A program made the translations under genes and the position numbers. From NCBI GenBank assembly GCA_020852555.1, contig JADZAQ010000051.1:1-64000 (forward strand): 64,000 nt of DNA, given 5' to 3'. Of the stretch, positions 17,971 through 28,059 are shown in pieces (the stretch's first letter is position 1; every line of letters begins with the position of its first letter). The notes below the pieces were generated by a model that saw nothing but the letters and a program-made list of their open reading frames with translations, ran no database searches and was not told the origin of the DNA. The DNA comes from Burkholderiales bacterium (GTDB taxonomy: Bacteria; Pseudomonadota; Gammaproteobacteria; Burkholderiales; Casimicrobiaceae).

Positions 17971-20814
17971 ATGCGCGTTAAACCCATCATCCAGGCGAGC
18001 CTTGTCGCCGGCGCGCTTGCGCTGCCGGCGGCTGCCTGGCCACTCGGGCTCGGTCGGCTGACGGTCGAGTCGTATGTGGGTCAGCCGCTGTCGGCGCGCA
18101 TCGAACTCCTCTCCGCCAGCAAGGAAGAACTCGACACGCTGTCGGCGCGCGTGGCCGATGCCTCCCTGTATCGACAGAACAACCTCCAGTATCAGGGGGC
18201 ACTGTCACGCGCTCGCGTGACCCTCGAGCGGGGTCCCGGCGACGCCGTGTACCTGCGCGTCACGTCGCCGGCGCCGATCACCGAGCCGTACCTCGATCTC
18301 CTCGTGGAGGCCAATTGGGCTGCGGGGCGCGTGGTGCGCGACTACACATTCCTGCTCGATCCGCCGGGCGCGCCGCTGACGAGCGTCGAGCCCGCGACCC
18401 CCGCTCGGGGCAGCACGGCGCCGGTCGCCCGTGCGCCAGCGCCCGGTGCGCCATCGACGCCATCCGCCGCGACCGCGCGCGCTCCCACCCCGGCGCCCGT
18501 CGCGCAGGGCGACACCTACGAGGTCAAGCGCGGCGATACGCTGTCGAAGATAGCCAAGGAGCGCAAGCCGGAGACCGCGACGCTCGACCAGATGCTGGTC
18601 GCGCTCTTCAGGAGCAATCCGGACGCTTTCGACGGCAACAACATGAATCGGCTGCGCAGCGGCGCGATCGTCACGATTCCGAGCGCGTCCGAGGTCACGA
18701 CCAGTGCGGGGACCGCGCAGGAAGCGACGCGGACCGTCCAAGTGCAGGCGACCGACTGGCGTGCGTATCGCGATCGTGTCGCCGCTGCCGCTCCAGCGGT
18801 GGCGGAAGGGGCGGCAACGCGCGCCGCGGAAGGTCGTATTGGCGCTGCGGTGCAGGAGCGGACTCCCGCTGCGCGCGCCGGCAGCGACGAGTTGCGCGTG
18901 TCGAAGGGGGGTGTCGCGCGCGGCGCAACGGCGGCGGCCGAGAACGGTGCGGCGCAATCCGCACAACTGCGCGAGGCGCAAAGCCGCATCGCCGATCTCG
19001 AAAAATCGCTGAAGGACATGCAGCAAGCGCTGGCGCTGCGCAACCCGACCATGGCGCAACTCCAGACGCAGGGCAAGGCGCAGGCGCCAGGTCCCGCGGC
19101 ACCGGTCGTCGCGGACGCTGCAAAGGCCGCCGGAGCGCCGAAGGCCGCCGAAGCGCCGAAGGTTGCCGGAGCGGCGAAGGCCGCCGAAGCGCCGAAGGCC
19201 GCCGGAGCGCCGACGGCGACGGAGGCACCGAAGACTGCCGAGGCCGCCAAGACGAGTGGGTCCGAGTCGCCGCCGACGGCTGCGGGTGATGCAGCCAAGG
19301 CCGCTGAGTTGCCGGCTAGTGCCGAGTCCGCCAAGGCGGCTGCGAGCGCGGCGGAGCCGCCCAAGCCGACCGAGGCGCCGAAGGCCGCCACGCCCAAAGC
19401 GCCTCCGAAGACGACGGCCAAGGCGCCCGCCAAGGAGCCGCCTGGATTCTTCGACGATTTCCTGGCGAGCACGCCGGGCTGGGCGATCGGGGCCGGTGTG
19501 CTGGTGCTCATCGCCGGCCTTGTGGCGCTCTTTGCCGCTCGCCGGCGCAAGACCACCAAATTCGAGGACAGCATCATTTCGGGGACCGACATCAAGTCCA
19601 ACACGGTCTTCGGTTCCACCGGCGGCGGGGTCGTGAATACCGGCGACAATTCGCTCGCCAGCGATTTCAGTCGGGAGGGGCTCGGCAACATCGATACCGA
19701 CGAGGTCGATCCCATTGCCGAAGCCGAGGTCTACCTCGCGTACGGCCGCGATGCGCAGGCCGAGGAGATCCTCAAGGAAGCGCTGAAGAAGGACGCACAG
19801 CGGCAGGAGATCCATCTCAAGCTCCTCGAGATCCACGCGCAGCACAACAAGCCCTCGGCCTTCGAGACCGTCGCCTCCGAGCTGTATGCGGTGAGCCACG
19901 GCCAGGGCGAGGTGTGGCAGAAGGCGGTGGTCCTGGGTCGGCAACTCGATCCGGCCAATCCGCTGTTTGCGGAGGGCTCGATCCCCGCGCCGTTGTCGCC
20001 GGCTCCGGTCGGCGGCATCGAGAGCGTGAGCATCGCCGCACCACGCGATCCCGCGCTCGAATTCAAGATGGACGAAGAGATCTCCATCTCGCCGACCTCG
20101 GGAGCGAAGCCCAAGTCGCCCGCCGACATCCTGGCCGGGGCGACGTCGGAACTCGAGAAGACGGCACGGCTGTCGGCGGGCAATTTCGATCCCGAGCGGA
20201 CGATGGAGCTATCGTCGACGGGTGCTGCGACCACGGTGCGCGCGATCGGCGCAGCCGGTGGCGGCACCGCCAGCGGTACCGCGCCGGCACTCGCTGCGGC
20301 CGGGGCGGCGTTGGGTGGGCAGGTGGACGCCGTGCGCGACACGCTCCACGAGAAGGTGCAATCGGTCGGCGAATCGATCGACGCCAAGGTGACCGCCGTC
20401 AAGGATTCGTTCGATCTCGAGTTCAAGCTCGACGACGACGACAAGCCGGCACCGCTTGCCAAGGTGCCGCGACCGGAGCCCGTGCTCGAAGCCGTGGGGA
20501 GCGCGGTGGGGCCGGCGCCGATCGCCTCGGGGACCGCCGCCGCTGCCCCCGCGCAACTCACGCGGCCCGCGGCGGCCCTGGAGCTCGACAAGCTCGATCT
20601 CGAATTCGATCCCGAGCGCTCGACCTTCGAGGATCCCACTCCGTCGATCCTGGACGGCCAGTGGCACGACGCGGCGACCAAGCTCGATCTCGCCAAGGCC
20701 TACCAGGAGATGGGCGACGCCGAGGGTGCGCGCGAGATCCTGCAAGAGGTGCTGCACGAGGGCGACGACCAGCAGAAGGCCGAAGCCAAGTCGCTCCTCG
20801 CCAAGATCGGCTGA
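17971..20814 (+). CDS. fimV: FimV/HubP-family cell-pole and pilus-assembly protein
   Basis: 947-residue bitopic inner-membrane protein of the FimV/HubP family, which organises the cell pole and supports type IV pili in other bacteria. Order of parts: signal peptide (about 1-22), FimV N-terminal domain with GRLTVESYVGQPLSARIEL, LysM domain (about 179-235, TYEVKRGDTLSKIAKE), a coiled coil (about 330-350), a long Ala/Pro/Lys-rich linker with imperfect repeats of APKAAEAPKVAGA type, a membrane span (about 503-524, followed by ARRRK), then an acidic cytoplasmic part ending in a TPR-like FimV C-terminal motif (LDLAKAYQEMGD). AAGGGGG sits before the ATG. truA begins right after the stop. Confidence 0.92.
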   Translation: MRVKPIIQASLVAGALALPAAAWPLGLGRLTVESYVGQPLSARIELLSASKEELDTLSARVADASLYRQNNLQYQGALSRARVTLERGPGDAVYLRVTSPAPITEPYLDLLVEANWAAGRVVRDYTFLLDPPGAPLTSVEPATPARGSTAPVARAPAPGAPSTPSAATARAPTPAPVAQGDTYEVKRGDTLSKIAKERKPETATLDQMLVALFRSNPDAFDGNNMNRLRSGAIVTIPSASEVTTSAGTAQEATRTVQVQATDWRAYRDRVAAAAPAVAEGAATRAAEGRIGAAVQERTPAARAGSDELRVSKGGVARGATAAAENGAAQSAQLREAQSRIADLEKSLKDMQQALALRNPTMAQLQTQGKAQAPGPAAPVVADAAKAAGAPKAAEAPKVAGAAKAAEAPKAAGAPTATEAPKTAEAAKTSGSESPPTAAGDAAKAAELPASAESAKAAASAAEPPKPTEAPKAATPKAPPKTTAKAPAKEPPGFFDDFLASTPGWAIGAGVLVLIAGLVALFAARRRKTTKFEDSIISGTDIKSNTVFGSTGGGVVNTGDNSLASDFSREGLGNIDTDEVDPIAEAEVYLAYGRDAQAEEILKEALKKDAQRQEIHLKLLEIHAQHNKPSAFETVASELYAVSHGQGEVWQKAVVLGRQLDPANPLFAEGSIPAPLSPAPVGGIESVSIAAPRDPALEFKMDEEISISPTSGAKPKSPADILAGATSELEKTARLSAGNFDPERTMELSSTGAATTVRAIGAAGGGTASGTAPALAAAGAALGGQVDAVRDTLHEKVQSVGESIDAKVTAVKDSFDLEFKLDDDDKPAPLAKVPRPEPVLEAVGSAVGPAPIASGTAAAAPAQLTRPAAALELDKLDLEFDPERSTFEDPTPSILDGQWHDAATKLDLAKAYQEMGDAEGAREILQEVLHEGDDQQKAEAKSLLAKIG
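19120..19260 (+). repeat. Low-complexity Ala/Pro/Lys repeat tract inside fimV
   Basis: Imperfect tandem repeats of about 12-15 bases coding for APKAAE/APKAAG units (GCCGCCGAAGCGCCGAAG and variants). They form the flexible periplasmic linker between the LysM domain and the membrane span and are a likely place for length variation between strains. Confidence 0.6.
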
Positions 20815-21594
20815 TTGCGTCTCGCCCTCGGCATCGAGTACGACGGCACGTCGTTCTGCGGCTTCCAGTCGCAGCCTTCGCGGTGCGGAGTCCAGGACGC
20901 GCTCGAGCGGGCGATCGGCGCGATCGCGGGGCACCCGCTCACGGTCGTGGCAGCGGGCCGCACCGATGCCGGGGTGCATGCGGCGTCGCAGGTCGTGCAC
21001 TTCGATTCCGAGGCAGTACGGCCCCTGACGGCCTGGGTGCGCGGTACCAACGCGCACTTGCCATCGTCGGTGGCGGTGCTCTTCGCGCAGTCGGTCCCCG
21101 CCGATTTCCACGCCCGCTTCTCGGCGACCGCACGGCACTACACGTACCTGCTCCTCAATCGCCCCGAGCGGCCCGCGCTGCTGGCGGGCCGGGTCGGCTG
21201 GTATCATCGGCCGCTCGACGCCATCGCCATGCATACCGCTGCGCAGTCGCTCGTCGGCACGCACGATTTCACCTCCTTCCGCGCTGCCGAATGCCAGGCG
21301 AAATCGCCGGTCAAGACCATCGAGCGTGCGGTCGTGGTCGCGCAGGGCGACCTGCTGCGGTTCGAATTCACCGCCAATGCCTTCCTGCACCATATGGTGC
21401 GCAACATCGTCGGGGCGCTGGTGGCGATCGGTGCGGGGAAGGCGCCCGTGGCGTGGCTCACCGCACTCATCGCGGCCCGGGATCGCACCCTCGCCGCACC
21501 GACCTTCGCCCCCGACGGGTTGTACTTCGCCGGCGCCGACTACCCATCCCGCTTCGGGTTGCCACCGACGGTACGCCTCGTCGGCGGCCGCTGA
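20815..21594 (+). CDS. truA: tRNA pseudouridine(38-40) synthase
   Basis: 259-residue enzyme making pseudouridine at positions 38-40 of the tRNA anticodon arm. Catalytic D51 lies in AGRTDAGVHA; ARHYTYLLLNR, HDFTSFRAAEC and FLHHMVRNIVG are family motifs. It begins with TTG at 20815 immediately after the fimV stop (20812-20814), so translation is probably coupled. The fimV-truA-trpF order is standard in betaproteobacteria. Confidence 0.95.
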   Translation: MRLALGIEYDGTSFCGFQSQPSRCGVQDALERAIGAIAGHPLTVVAAGRTDAGVHAASQVVHFDSEAVRPLTAWVRGTNAHLPSSVAVLFAQSVPADFHARFSATARHYTYLLLNRPERPALLAGRVGWYHRPLDAIAMHTAAQSLVGTHDFTSFRAAECQAKSPVKTIERAVVVAQGDLLRFEFTANAFLHHMVRNIVGALVAIGAGKAPVAWLTALIAARDRTLAAPTFAPDGLYFAGADYPSRFGLPPTVRLVGGR

Positions 21595-21637
21595 TGTCAG
21601 GGGACGCGCAGCGCCTCGGCTGCGACCGGGGGGAAGC

Positions 21638-22330
21638 ATGATCGCAGGCCGCCGCGTGACGCGTACCCGGATCAAGATCTGCGGCATCACGCGCGTCGCC
21701 GATGGCCTCGCCGCGGCGCAGGCCGGTGCCGATGCGATCGGCCTCGTCTTCTGGCCCGGCACCCCGCGCGTCGTCGACGTCGACCGCGCCCGTGCGATCG
21801 CTGCCGCGCTGCCGCCCTTCGTCACCAAGGTGGGTCTCTTCGTCGACCCGGTGCTCGGCGAAGTACAGGCCATCCTCGCCGCGGTCGCGCTCGACACGCT
21901 GCAGTTCCATGGTCGCGAGCCGCCGGACCTCTGTCGCGCCTTCGGCCGACCCTACCTCAAGGCCATTGCCATGAAGGACGGGGTCGATTTGCTAGAATGC
22001 GTGTCGCCTTATGGCGACGCGGCAGGCCTGGTCTTCGACACCCACGTGCCGGGCGATCTTCCCGGCGGTACCGGGCGGGCGTTCGACTGGTCGCGCCTGT
22101 CACCGACGGTGCAGGCGCAGTTGCCGGCGCCGGTGATCCTGTCCGGCGGCCTTACCGTCGACAATGTCGAGGCGGCGATACGGGCGGTGCGGCCATGGGC
22201 GGTGGATGTGTCGAGCGGGGTCGAGGAGCGCGACGCGACCGGCGCCGCGCGTCGGGGGTTGAAGGACGCCGCGCGCATCGCGGCGTTCGTCGATGGAGTG
22301 CGCAATGCGGATGACCGATCTTCCTTCTGA
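21638..22330 (+). CDS. trpF: Phosphoribosylanthranilate isomerase
   Basis: 230-residue TIM barrel catalysing the Amadori rearrangement of phosphoribosylanthranilate in tryptophan synthesis. Active-site C15 lies in IKICGITR and the acid in LVFDTHVPG; phosphate binding is by LSGGLTVDN and AVDVSSGVE. The ATG at 21638 follows a GGGGGGAAG Shine-Dalgarno. The 3' end overlaps the start of trpB, so the two are translationally coupled. Confidence 0.95.
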   Translation: MIAGRRVTRTRIKICGITRVADGLAAAQAGADAIGLVFWPGTPRVVDVDRARAIAAALPPFVTKVGLFVDPVLGEVQAILAAVALDTLQFHGREPPDLCRAFGRPYLKAIAMKDGVDLLECVSPYGDAAGLVFDTHVPGDLPGGTGRAFDWSRLSPTVQAQLPAPVILSGGLTVDNVEAAIRAVRPWAVDVSSGVEERDATGAARRGLKDAARIAAFVDGVRNADDRSSF

Positions 22331-23528
22331 CCTCTCGCCTCAGCTGCCCGATGCCCATGGGCACTTCGGGCCCTACGGCGGCGTCTTCGTCGCCGAGACG
22401 CTCGTCGCGGCGCTCGACGACCTCACGACGCAGTACGCGAAATATCGCGACGATCCGGCGTTCCAGGCGGAGTTCGCCTATGAGCTCGCGCACTACGTCG
22501 GGCGACCGTCGCCCGTCTACCACGCGCAGCGCTGGTCGCGCGAGCTTGGCGGCGCGCAGATCTGGTTGAAGCGCGAGGACTTGAATCACACCGGCGCGCA
22601 CAAGATCAACAACGTGATCGGGCAGGCGCTGCTCGCGCGGCGCATGGGCAAGCAGCGCGTCATCGCCGAGACTGGCGCCGGGCAGCACGGTGTGGCGGCG
22701 GCGACCATCGCCGCCCGCTACGGCATGGAGTGCGTCGTCTACATGGGGTCCGAGGACGTGAAGCGCCAGGCGCAGAACGTCTACCGCATGAACCTGCTCG
22801 GCGCGCGCGTGGTGCCCGTCGAATCCGGCAGCAAGACGCTCAAGGACGCGTTGAACGAGGCGATGCGCGACTGGGTGACGAACGTCGAGACTACGTTCTA
22901 CATCATCGGCACCGTCGCCGGGCCGCATCCCTATCCGATGATGGTGCGCGATTTCCAGCGGGTGATCGGCGATGAGTGCCTCGTGCAGATGCCCGAGTCC
23001 GCCGGCCGCCAGCCCGATGCCGTGATCGCCGCCGTCGGCGGTGGCAGCAATGCGATGGGCATCTTCTATCCGTACATCGGTCATCGCGACGTGCAGTTGA
23101 TCGGCGTGGAAGCGGGCGGCGACGGCCTTGCCACCGGCCGGCACGCGGCGTCGCTGACCGGCGGGCGCCCCGGCGTGCTGCACGGCAATCGCACCTATCT
23201 GCTGCAGGACGCGAATGGCCAGATCAGCGAGACGCACTCGATCTCGGCCGGTCTCGATTACCCGGGCGTGGGCCCCGAGCACGCCTGGCTCAAGGACAGC
23301 GGCCGCGCGCGGTACGTGGTGATCGACGACGCGGAGGCGCTCGCCGCCTTCCACGACTGCTGCCGGATCGAAGGCATCATCCCGGCGCTTGAGTCGGCGC
23401 ACGCGTTGGCCTATGCGAAGAAGCTCGCGCCCACGCTCGCACCGAACCGGATCCTGCTCGTGAATCTCTCCGGCCGCGGCGACAAGGACATGGCGACCGT
23501 CGCCGAATGGGACGCCCGCAAGCGCTGA
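22305..23528 (+). CDS. trpB: Tryptophan synthase beta chain
   Basis: PLP enzyme of 407 residues joining indole and serine. Schiff-base K100 is in [23 protein letters not shown] binds the cofactor phosphate; [13 protein letters not shown] is the TrpB1 signature. Three in-frame ATGs (22293, 22305, 22311) precede the conserved region; 22305 has GGAG five bases upstream and is my choice, though 22311 is close behind. The start lies inside trpF. The trpB-trpA gap is only 37 bases; I see no methyltransferase gene between them, as some Burkholderia have. Confidence 0.96.
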   Translation: MRMTDLPSDLSPQLPDAHGHFGPYGGVFVAETLVAALDDLTTQYAKYRDDPAFQAEFAYELAHYVGRPSPVYHAQRWSRELGGAQIWLKREDLNHTGAHKINNVIGQALLARRMGKQRVIAETGAGQHGVAAATIAARYGMECVVYMGSEDVKRQAQNVYRMNLLGARVVPVESGSKTLKDALNEAMRDWVTNVETTFYIIGTVAGPHPYPMMVRDFQRVIGDECLVQMPESAGRQPDAVIAAVGGGSNAMGIFYPYIGHRDVQLIGVEAGGDGLATGRHAASLTGGRPGVLHGNRTYLLQDANGQISETHSISAGLDYPGVGPEHAWLKDSGRARYVVIDDAEALAAFHDCCRIEGIIPALESAHALAYAKKLAPTLAPNRILLVNLSGRGDKDMATVAEWDARKR

Positions 23529-23565
23529 ACGCGCCGCGAGCACCGCTACGAACGATCACCTCGAC

Positions 23566-24384
23566 GTGAACCGCATCGACACCACCCTCACGGCGCTGAA
23601 GGCGGGCAAGCGCACCGCGCTCATTCCCTACATTACGACCGGCGATCCGTCGCTCGCGGCGACGCTGTCGATCATGGAATCGCTGGTGCGCGCCGGCGCC
23701 GACGTGATCGAGCTCGGGGTGCCGTTCTCCGATCCGATGGCCGACGGGCCGGTGATCCAACGCGCCTCCGAGCGCGCGCTTGCGCAGCACGTGTCGCTCG
23801 CCGACGTGCTCGATGTCGTGGCGCGGTTCCGCCGCGGCAACGCGACGACGCCGGTCGTCCTCATGGGCTATGCCAACCCGATCGAGGCGATGGGTGTGGA
23901 AGCGTTCGTCGAGCGTGCCCAGGCGGCGGGGGTCGACGGCGTCCTCGTCGTCGACTATCCGCCGGAGGAAGCGCAGGCGTTCGCCGCGCTGCTTGCCGCC
24001 CGTGACATCGCGCCGATCTTCCTGGTGGCGCCGACCACGCCCGAGTCGCGGATCGCGGAGGTCGCGCGGCTCGCCCGCGGTTACGTCTACTACGTCTCGC
24101 TCAAGGGCGTGACCGGCGCGGGACATCTCGATACCGCCGAGGTCGCGCGCAAGCTCGCCGAGATCCGCCGGCACGTCCGACTGCCCGTCGGCGTGGGCTT
24201 TGGCATCCGCGATCCGCACAGCGCGCTGGCGATCGCCGCGCACGCTGACGCGGTGGTGATCGGCAGTCGCCTCATCCAGGAAATCGAGGCCGGACCGGCG
24301 AACGCCGCGGCGGCCCGCGCGGGGACGTGGCTCGCCACGATTCGCGCCGCGCTCGACGGACGCGGTGGAGGGGCTGCGGCATGA
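23566..24384 (+). CDS. trpA: Tryptophan synthase alpha chain
   Basis: 272-residue TIM barrel cleaving indole-3-glycerol phosphate. Catalytic E49 and D60 fall in [16 protein letters not shown]. Other hallmarks are [26 protein letters not shown] and VGFGIRD. It begins with GTG at 23566. It forms the alpha2beta2 complex with TrpB encoded upstream. Confidence 0.96.
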   Translation: MNRIDTTLTALKAGKRTALIPYITTGDPSLAATLSIMESLVRAGADVIELGVPFSDPMADGPVIQRASERALAQHVSLADVLDVVARFRRGNATTPVVLMGYANPIEAMGVEAFVERAQAAGVDGVLVVDYPPEEAQAFAALLAARDIAPIFLVAPTTPESRIAEVARLARGYVYYVSLKGVTGAGHLDTAEVARKLAEIRRHVRLPVGVGFGIRDPHSALAIAAHADAVVIGSRLIQEIEAGPANAAAARAGTWLATIRAALDGRGGGAAA

Positions 24385-24466
24385 ATGACGCGGGCGGCAC
24401 GGTCGACGGGCGAACGCGTGCTGACGGCGGGCTCGCGGTTACGACGATCCCGGCGGGAGGGTACCG

Positions 24467-25330
24467 ATGACGTGGTTACAAAAGCTTCTCCCACCGCGCA
24501 TCCAGCGCGCGCCAGGCGAGCGCCACACGCCGGTCCCCGAGGGCCTGTGGGTCAAGTGCGCCGAATGCGAGGCGGTCCTGTATCGGACCGATCTCGAGAA
24601 GAACCTCAATGTGTGTCCGAAATGCGGCTACCACGCGCACGTCACGGCGCGTGAGCGCATCGAGCAGATCCTCGATCCCGAGGGCCGTTTCGAGATCGGC
24701 TCCGAGGTCGTGCCGGTCGACAGCCTGAAATTCAAGGACCAGAAGAAGTATCCGGAGCGTCTCGCCGCGGCGCTCGAGCACACCGGCGAGACCGATGCGC
24801 TGGTCGTGATGCAAGGCAGCGTCAAGAGCGTGCCGCTGGTGCTCGCCGCCTTCGAGTTCGAGTTCATGGGCGGCTCGATGGGGTCGGTGGTCGGCGAGCG
24901 TTTCGTGCGTGGCGTGCGTGTCGCCTGCGACAATCGCGTCCCCTTCGTGAGCGTTGCCGCTTCGGGCGGTGCGCGCATGCAGGAGGGCGTCAACTCGCTC
25001 CTGCAAATGGCCAAGACCACCGCGGCGCTGCAGGAGCTCAACCGCGCGCAGCTGCCGTACGTGTCGATCCTGACCGATCCCACGATGGGTGGCGTGTCGG
25101 CGTCGTTCGCCTTCGTCGCCGACATCGTGATCGCCGAGCCGGCCGCGCTCATCGGCTTCGCCGGACCGCGCGTCATCGAGCAGACGGTGCGCGAGAAGCT
25201 GCCGGAGGGGTTCCAGCGCGCGGAGTTCCTGCTCACCAAGGGTGCGCTCGATCTCATCGTCGATCGCCGGCAATTGCGCGACGAGCTCGCGTACCTCCTC
25301 GCGCTGCTCACCCGGCAGCCGGCGCCGTAG
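24467..25330 (+). CDS. accD: Acetyl-CoA carboxylase carboxyltransferase subunit beta
   Basis: 287-residue beta subunit of the carboxyltransferase that makes malonyl-CoA, the committed step of fatty acid synthesis. The N-terminal zinc ribbon is C31-x2-C34 ... C50-x2-C53. The crotonase-fold part has GGSMGSVVGE, VSVAASGGARMQEG and LTDPTMGGVSASF. GGAGG precedes the ATG. accD between trpA and folC is the usual betaproteobacterial arrangement. Confidence 0.96.
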   Translation: MTWLQKLLPPRIQRAPGERHTPVPEGLWVKCAECEAVLYRTDLEKNLNVCPKCGYHAHVTARERIEQILDPEGRFEIGSEVVPVDSLKFKDQKKYPERLAAALEHTGETDALVVMQGSVKSVPLVLAAFEFEFMGGSMGSVVGERFVRGVRVACDNRVPFVSVAASGGARMQEGVNSLLQMAKTTAALQELNRAQLPYVSILTDPTMGGVSASFAFVADIVIAEPAALIGFAGPRVIEQTVREKLPEGFQRAEFLLTKGALDLIVDRRQLRDELAYLLALLTRQPAP

Positions 25331-25353
25331 CGATCTTCCGGCCGTACCCTGCT

Positions 25354-26670
25354 TTGGCGCGACCGACCACGCTTGCCGGCTGGCTCGCGCATCTCGAGAC
25401 GCTGCATCCGAAGCCGATCGCGCTCGGCCTCGATCGTGTGCAGGTGGTTTACGCGCATCTCGGGGCGACGCTCGCCTGTCCGGTCATCACGGTGGGCGGC
25501 ACCAACGGCAAGGGCAGCATCTGCGCGATGCTGGAGTCGATCCTGCGCTGCGCGGGTTTCCACACTGCGCTCTACTCGTCGCCGCACCTCGTGCGCTATC
25601 ACGAGCGGGTGCGCACCGACGCCCGCGACGCCACCGAAGCGGAGCTGGTGTCGAGCTTCGACGCGGTGGAAACGGCGCGGCTCGCGGCGGGCGACGTCGC
25701 GCTCACCTACTTCGAGTTCGGCACGCTCGCCGCGCTGTGGCTCTTCGCCCGGGCCGCCCCCGACGTCGTCGTGCTCGAGGTCGGGCTGGGTGGGCGTCTC
25801 GACGCCGTCAACATCGTCGATGCCGACGTGGCGGTGCTCGCCAGCGTGGACATCGATCACGTCGATTACCTCGGACCCACGCGCGAGGCCATCGGTCGCG
25901 AGAAGGCCGGCATCTTTCGGCGCGCTCGCCCGGCGGTGTGCGGCGACCGCGACCCACCGTCCAGCGTCGGGGAAGCCGCGGCCGCACTTGACGCCCCGCT
26001 GTACGTGCTTGGTCGCGACTACGATTACGCGGACGAGCGCACGCAGTGGCGCTTCCGCGGCCTGCGCGGTGCGCGCTACGGTTTGCCGATACCGGCGCTG
26101 CGCGGCGCCTACCAGCTCGCCAACGCCGCCACCGCGCTCATGACGCTCGATCTCCTGCATGCGCGGCTGCCGGTGAGCGCGCAGGCGATCCGCGAAGGGC
26201 TCGTCAACGTGGCACTCGCCGGGCGCTTCGAGGTGTTGCCCGGGCGGCCCACCACCGTCCTCGACGTCGCCCACAATCCGCACGCCGCACGCGCGCTCGC
26301 TGCCACGCTCGGCAGCATGGGCTTCCATCCGACGACGATTGCGGTGTGCGCGATGCTCGGCGACAAGGACGTCGACGGCGTGGTGCGCGCCGTGCTGCCG
26401 CGCGTCGATCGCTGGTTCGTGGCGGCGCTCGCGGGTGCGCGCGGCGGTGCGGCCGAGCGCCTGCGCGCCGCAGTCCTCGCCGCCGGGGTCGATGCCACCG
26501 CGATCCGGACGTTTCCCACGGTCGCCGCCGCCTTCGCCGCGGCGCGCGAAGCCGCCGGGGAGGCTGATAGAATCGTCGTCTTCGGATCGTTCCGTACCGT
26601 GGCCGCCGCCAAGGAGTGCCTTGCCGGGACGCGCGCGGAGCGCGCCGCCAGCCGCCCGACTCCGCCATGA
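25354..26670 (+). CDS. folC: Dihydrofolate synthase / folylpolyglutamate synthase
   Basis: 438-residue Mur-ligase-like enzyme that adds glutamate to dihydropteroate and to folates. The P-loop is VGGTNGKGS (about 48-55), followed by SSPHLVRYHERV, EVGLGGRLDAVN, DHVDYLGPTREAIGREKAGI and VLDVAHNPHAA. The TTG at 25354 gives a normal N-terminus (MARPTTLAGWLAHLE). The stop overlaps the ATG of the next gene (ATGA). Confidence 0.95.
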   Translation: MARPTTLAGWLAHLETLHPKPIALGLDRVQVVYAHLGATLACPVITVGGTNGKGSICAMLESILRCAGFHTALYSSPHLVRYHERVRTDARDATEAELVSSFDAVETARLAAGDVALTYFEFGTLAALWLFARAAPDVVVLEVGLGGRLDAVNIVDADVAVLASVDIDHVDYLGPTREAIGREKAGIFRRARPAVCGDRDPPSSVGEAAAALDAPLYVLGRDYDYADERTQWRFRGLRGARYGLPIPALRGAYQLANAATALMTLDLLHARLPVSAQAIREGLVNVALAGRFEVLPGRPTTVLDVAHNPHAARALAATLGSMGFHPTTIAVCAMLGDKDVDGVVRAVLPRVDRWFVAALAGARGGAAERLRAAVLAAGVDATAIRTFPTVAAAFAAAREAAGEADRIVVFGSFRTVAAAKECLAGTRAERAASRPTPP

Positions 26671-27464
26671 CCGCCGCCGCCGACGTCAACCTCGACGACT
26701 TGAAGCGCCGCGCCAGACGCCGCCTCGTGGGTGCGATCGTGCTCGCGCTGCTGGTGGCGGTCGCCGTTCCGATGCTGCTCGAGAGCGATCCCAAACCGCT
26801 CGGCGAGGACGTTGCCGTGAAGATCCCGCCGGTGGGCGAAGGGAAATTCGTCAATCGACTCTCCGATCGTGGCAAGCAGGATGCACCAAAGGGCGACGGT
26901 GCGAAGTCCGGCGGCAAGACCGACACCAGGACCGAACCGCCCAAGCCGGCCGCCAAGCCCGAGGCGGGGACCGGATCGCCGTCGACCGAGAATGCGCGGC
27001 CCGACCGGGTGCCGGATGCTCGCAGCGAGCCGGGCAAGGCCGAGCCATCGCAAGCGGAGACGCCGGCCGCGTCGCCCTCCGCTGCCGTGCCGGCCCCCAC
27101 CGTAGCCACGCCCACAACCAGCCCGCCCGCCGCCAGCACTCCGGCCGCCAGTGCTCCGGCCGCCGACGTCCCGGCAGCCGCCAGCACCAAGACGGGCGCC
27201 AACGGTTCCGCCGCCATTCCCGCGGCCACGGCGAACGGTCTTTTCGCCGTGCAGGTCTACGCGTTCTCCGACGTCTACGGCGCGAACTCGCTCGTCAACA
27301 AGCTAAAGCGCGTCGGATACCCGGCGTATTCCGAGCCGACCACGACGAGCAAGGGCCAGTTGTGGCGCGTGCGCATCGGACCCTATCCCTCGCGCGAAGT
27401 GGCGGCGACCGCGCGCGACAAGCTCAAGGGCGAGGGATACAACGGGATCGTCACGACGCGCTGA
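26667..27464 (+). CDS. SPOR-domain cell-division protein, DedD-like
   Basis: 265-residue inner-membrane protein. It has a short cytoplasmic N-terminus, one membrane span (about residues 18-38), a long Pro/Ala/Lys-rich periplasmic linker and a C-terminal SPOR domain (about 190-265, beginning GLFAVQVYAFSDVYGA). SPOR domains bind denuded glycan strands at the division septum. The position between folC and cvpA is the same as dedD in many proteobacteria. ATGA overlap with folC. Confidence 0.9.
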   Translation: MTAAADVNLDDLKRRARRRLVGAIVLALLVAVAVPMLLESDPKPLGEDVAVKIPPVGEGKFVNRLSDRGKQDAPKGDGAKSGGKTDTRTEPPKPAAKPEAGTGSPSTENARPDRVPDARSEPGKAEPSQAETPAASPSAAVPAPTVATPTTSPPAASTPAASAPAADVPAAASTKTGANGSAAIPAATANGLFAVQVYAFSDVYGANSLVNKLKRVGYPAYSEPTTTSKGQLWRVRIGPYPSREVAATARDKLKGEGYNGIVTTR

Positions 27465-27507
27465 CCGGCGCTCGCGCCGTGCCTGCGCCGTCGACGTCTC
27501 GCCAAAC

Positions 27508-28038
27508 ATGACGGTCTTCGACTGGTCGGTGATTGGTGTCGTCGCGCTGTCGATCCTGCTCGCCTACGTCCGCGGCTTCACCCGGGAGTTGATCGCACTC
27601 GGTGCCTGGGTGCTGGGTTTCTTCGCGGCACTCGCGTTCTCGCCCATCGTCGGCGCCTGGCTGCCCGAGATCGGGGGCCACCCGGTACTGCGCTACATCG
27701 TCGCATTCATCGCCATCATGATTCTCGCCATCGTCGCCGGCGCGCTCATCTCCTGGCCGTTGTCGACCATCATCCGCAAGTCGGGCCTCGGCTTCGTCGA
27801 TCGCTTCCTGGGTGGCGTCTTCGGCAGTGCGCGCGGCATCGTCGTGGTGCTCGCCTTCATCCTGATCGCGGGGCTCACGACGCTCCCCCGCCAGGATTGG
27901 TGGCAGAATGCCGCCCTTGCGCGGCCGCTCGTGCTTGCCGCTCTCTCGTTCGCCCCCTGGCTGCCGGCGGAATGGGCGCAGAGTCTTGATTATTCCCGCG
28001 AAGGCCGCACCGTGGAAGAACGCGGTCGCAAGGCCTGA
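27508..28038 (+). CDS. cvpA: CvpA family membrane protein
   Basis: 176-residue protein with four membrane spans, matching CvpA, which is needed for colicin V export and envelope homeostasis in E. coli. The family motif VRGFTRELIALGAWVLGF lies after the first span, and GFVDRFLGGVFGSARG in the middle. The molecular role is not established. purF follows, as in E. coli and most proteobacteria. Confidence 0.92.
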   Translation: MTVFDWSVIGVVALSILLAYVRGFTRELIALGAWVLGFFAALAFSPIVGAWLPEIGGHPVLRYIVAFIAIMILAIVAGALISWPLSTIIRKSGLGFVDRFLGGVFGSARGIVVVLAFILIAGLTTLPRQDWWQNAALARPLVLAALSFAPWLPAEWAQSLDYSREGRTVEERGRKA

Positions 28039-28059
28039 CGAAGCACTGAAAGGGTCGTC

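Noticed and set aside
21990-22000. TAGAAT inside trpF and another inside folC (about 26568)
   Set aside because: Both lie within coding sequence far from a start codon without a -35; they show that TAGAAT alone occurs by chance.
24381-24470. 29-codon frame in the trpA-accD gap with ATGA overlaps at both ends
   Set aside because: The overlaps look operon-like but the peptide has no recognisable feature and the Shine-Dalgarno seen there belongs to accD.
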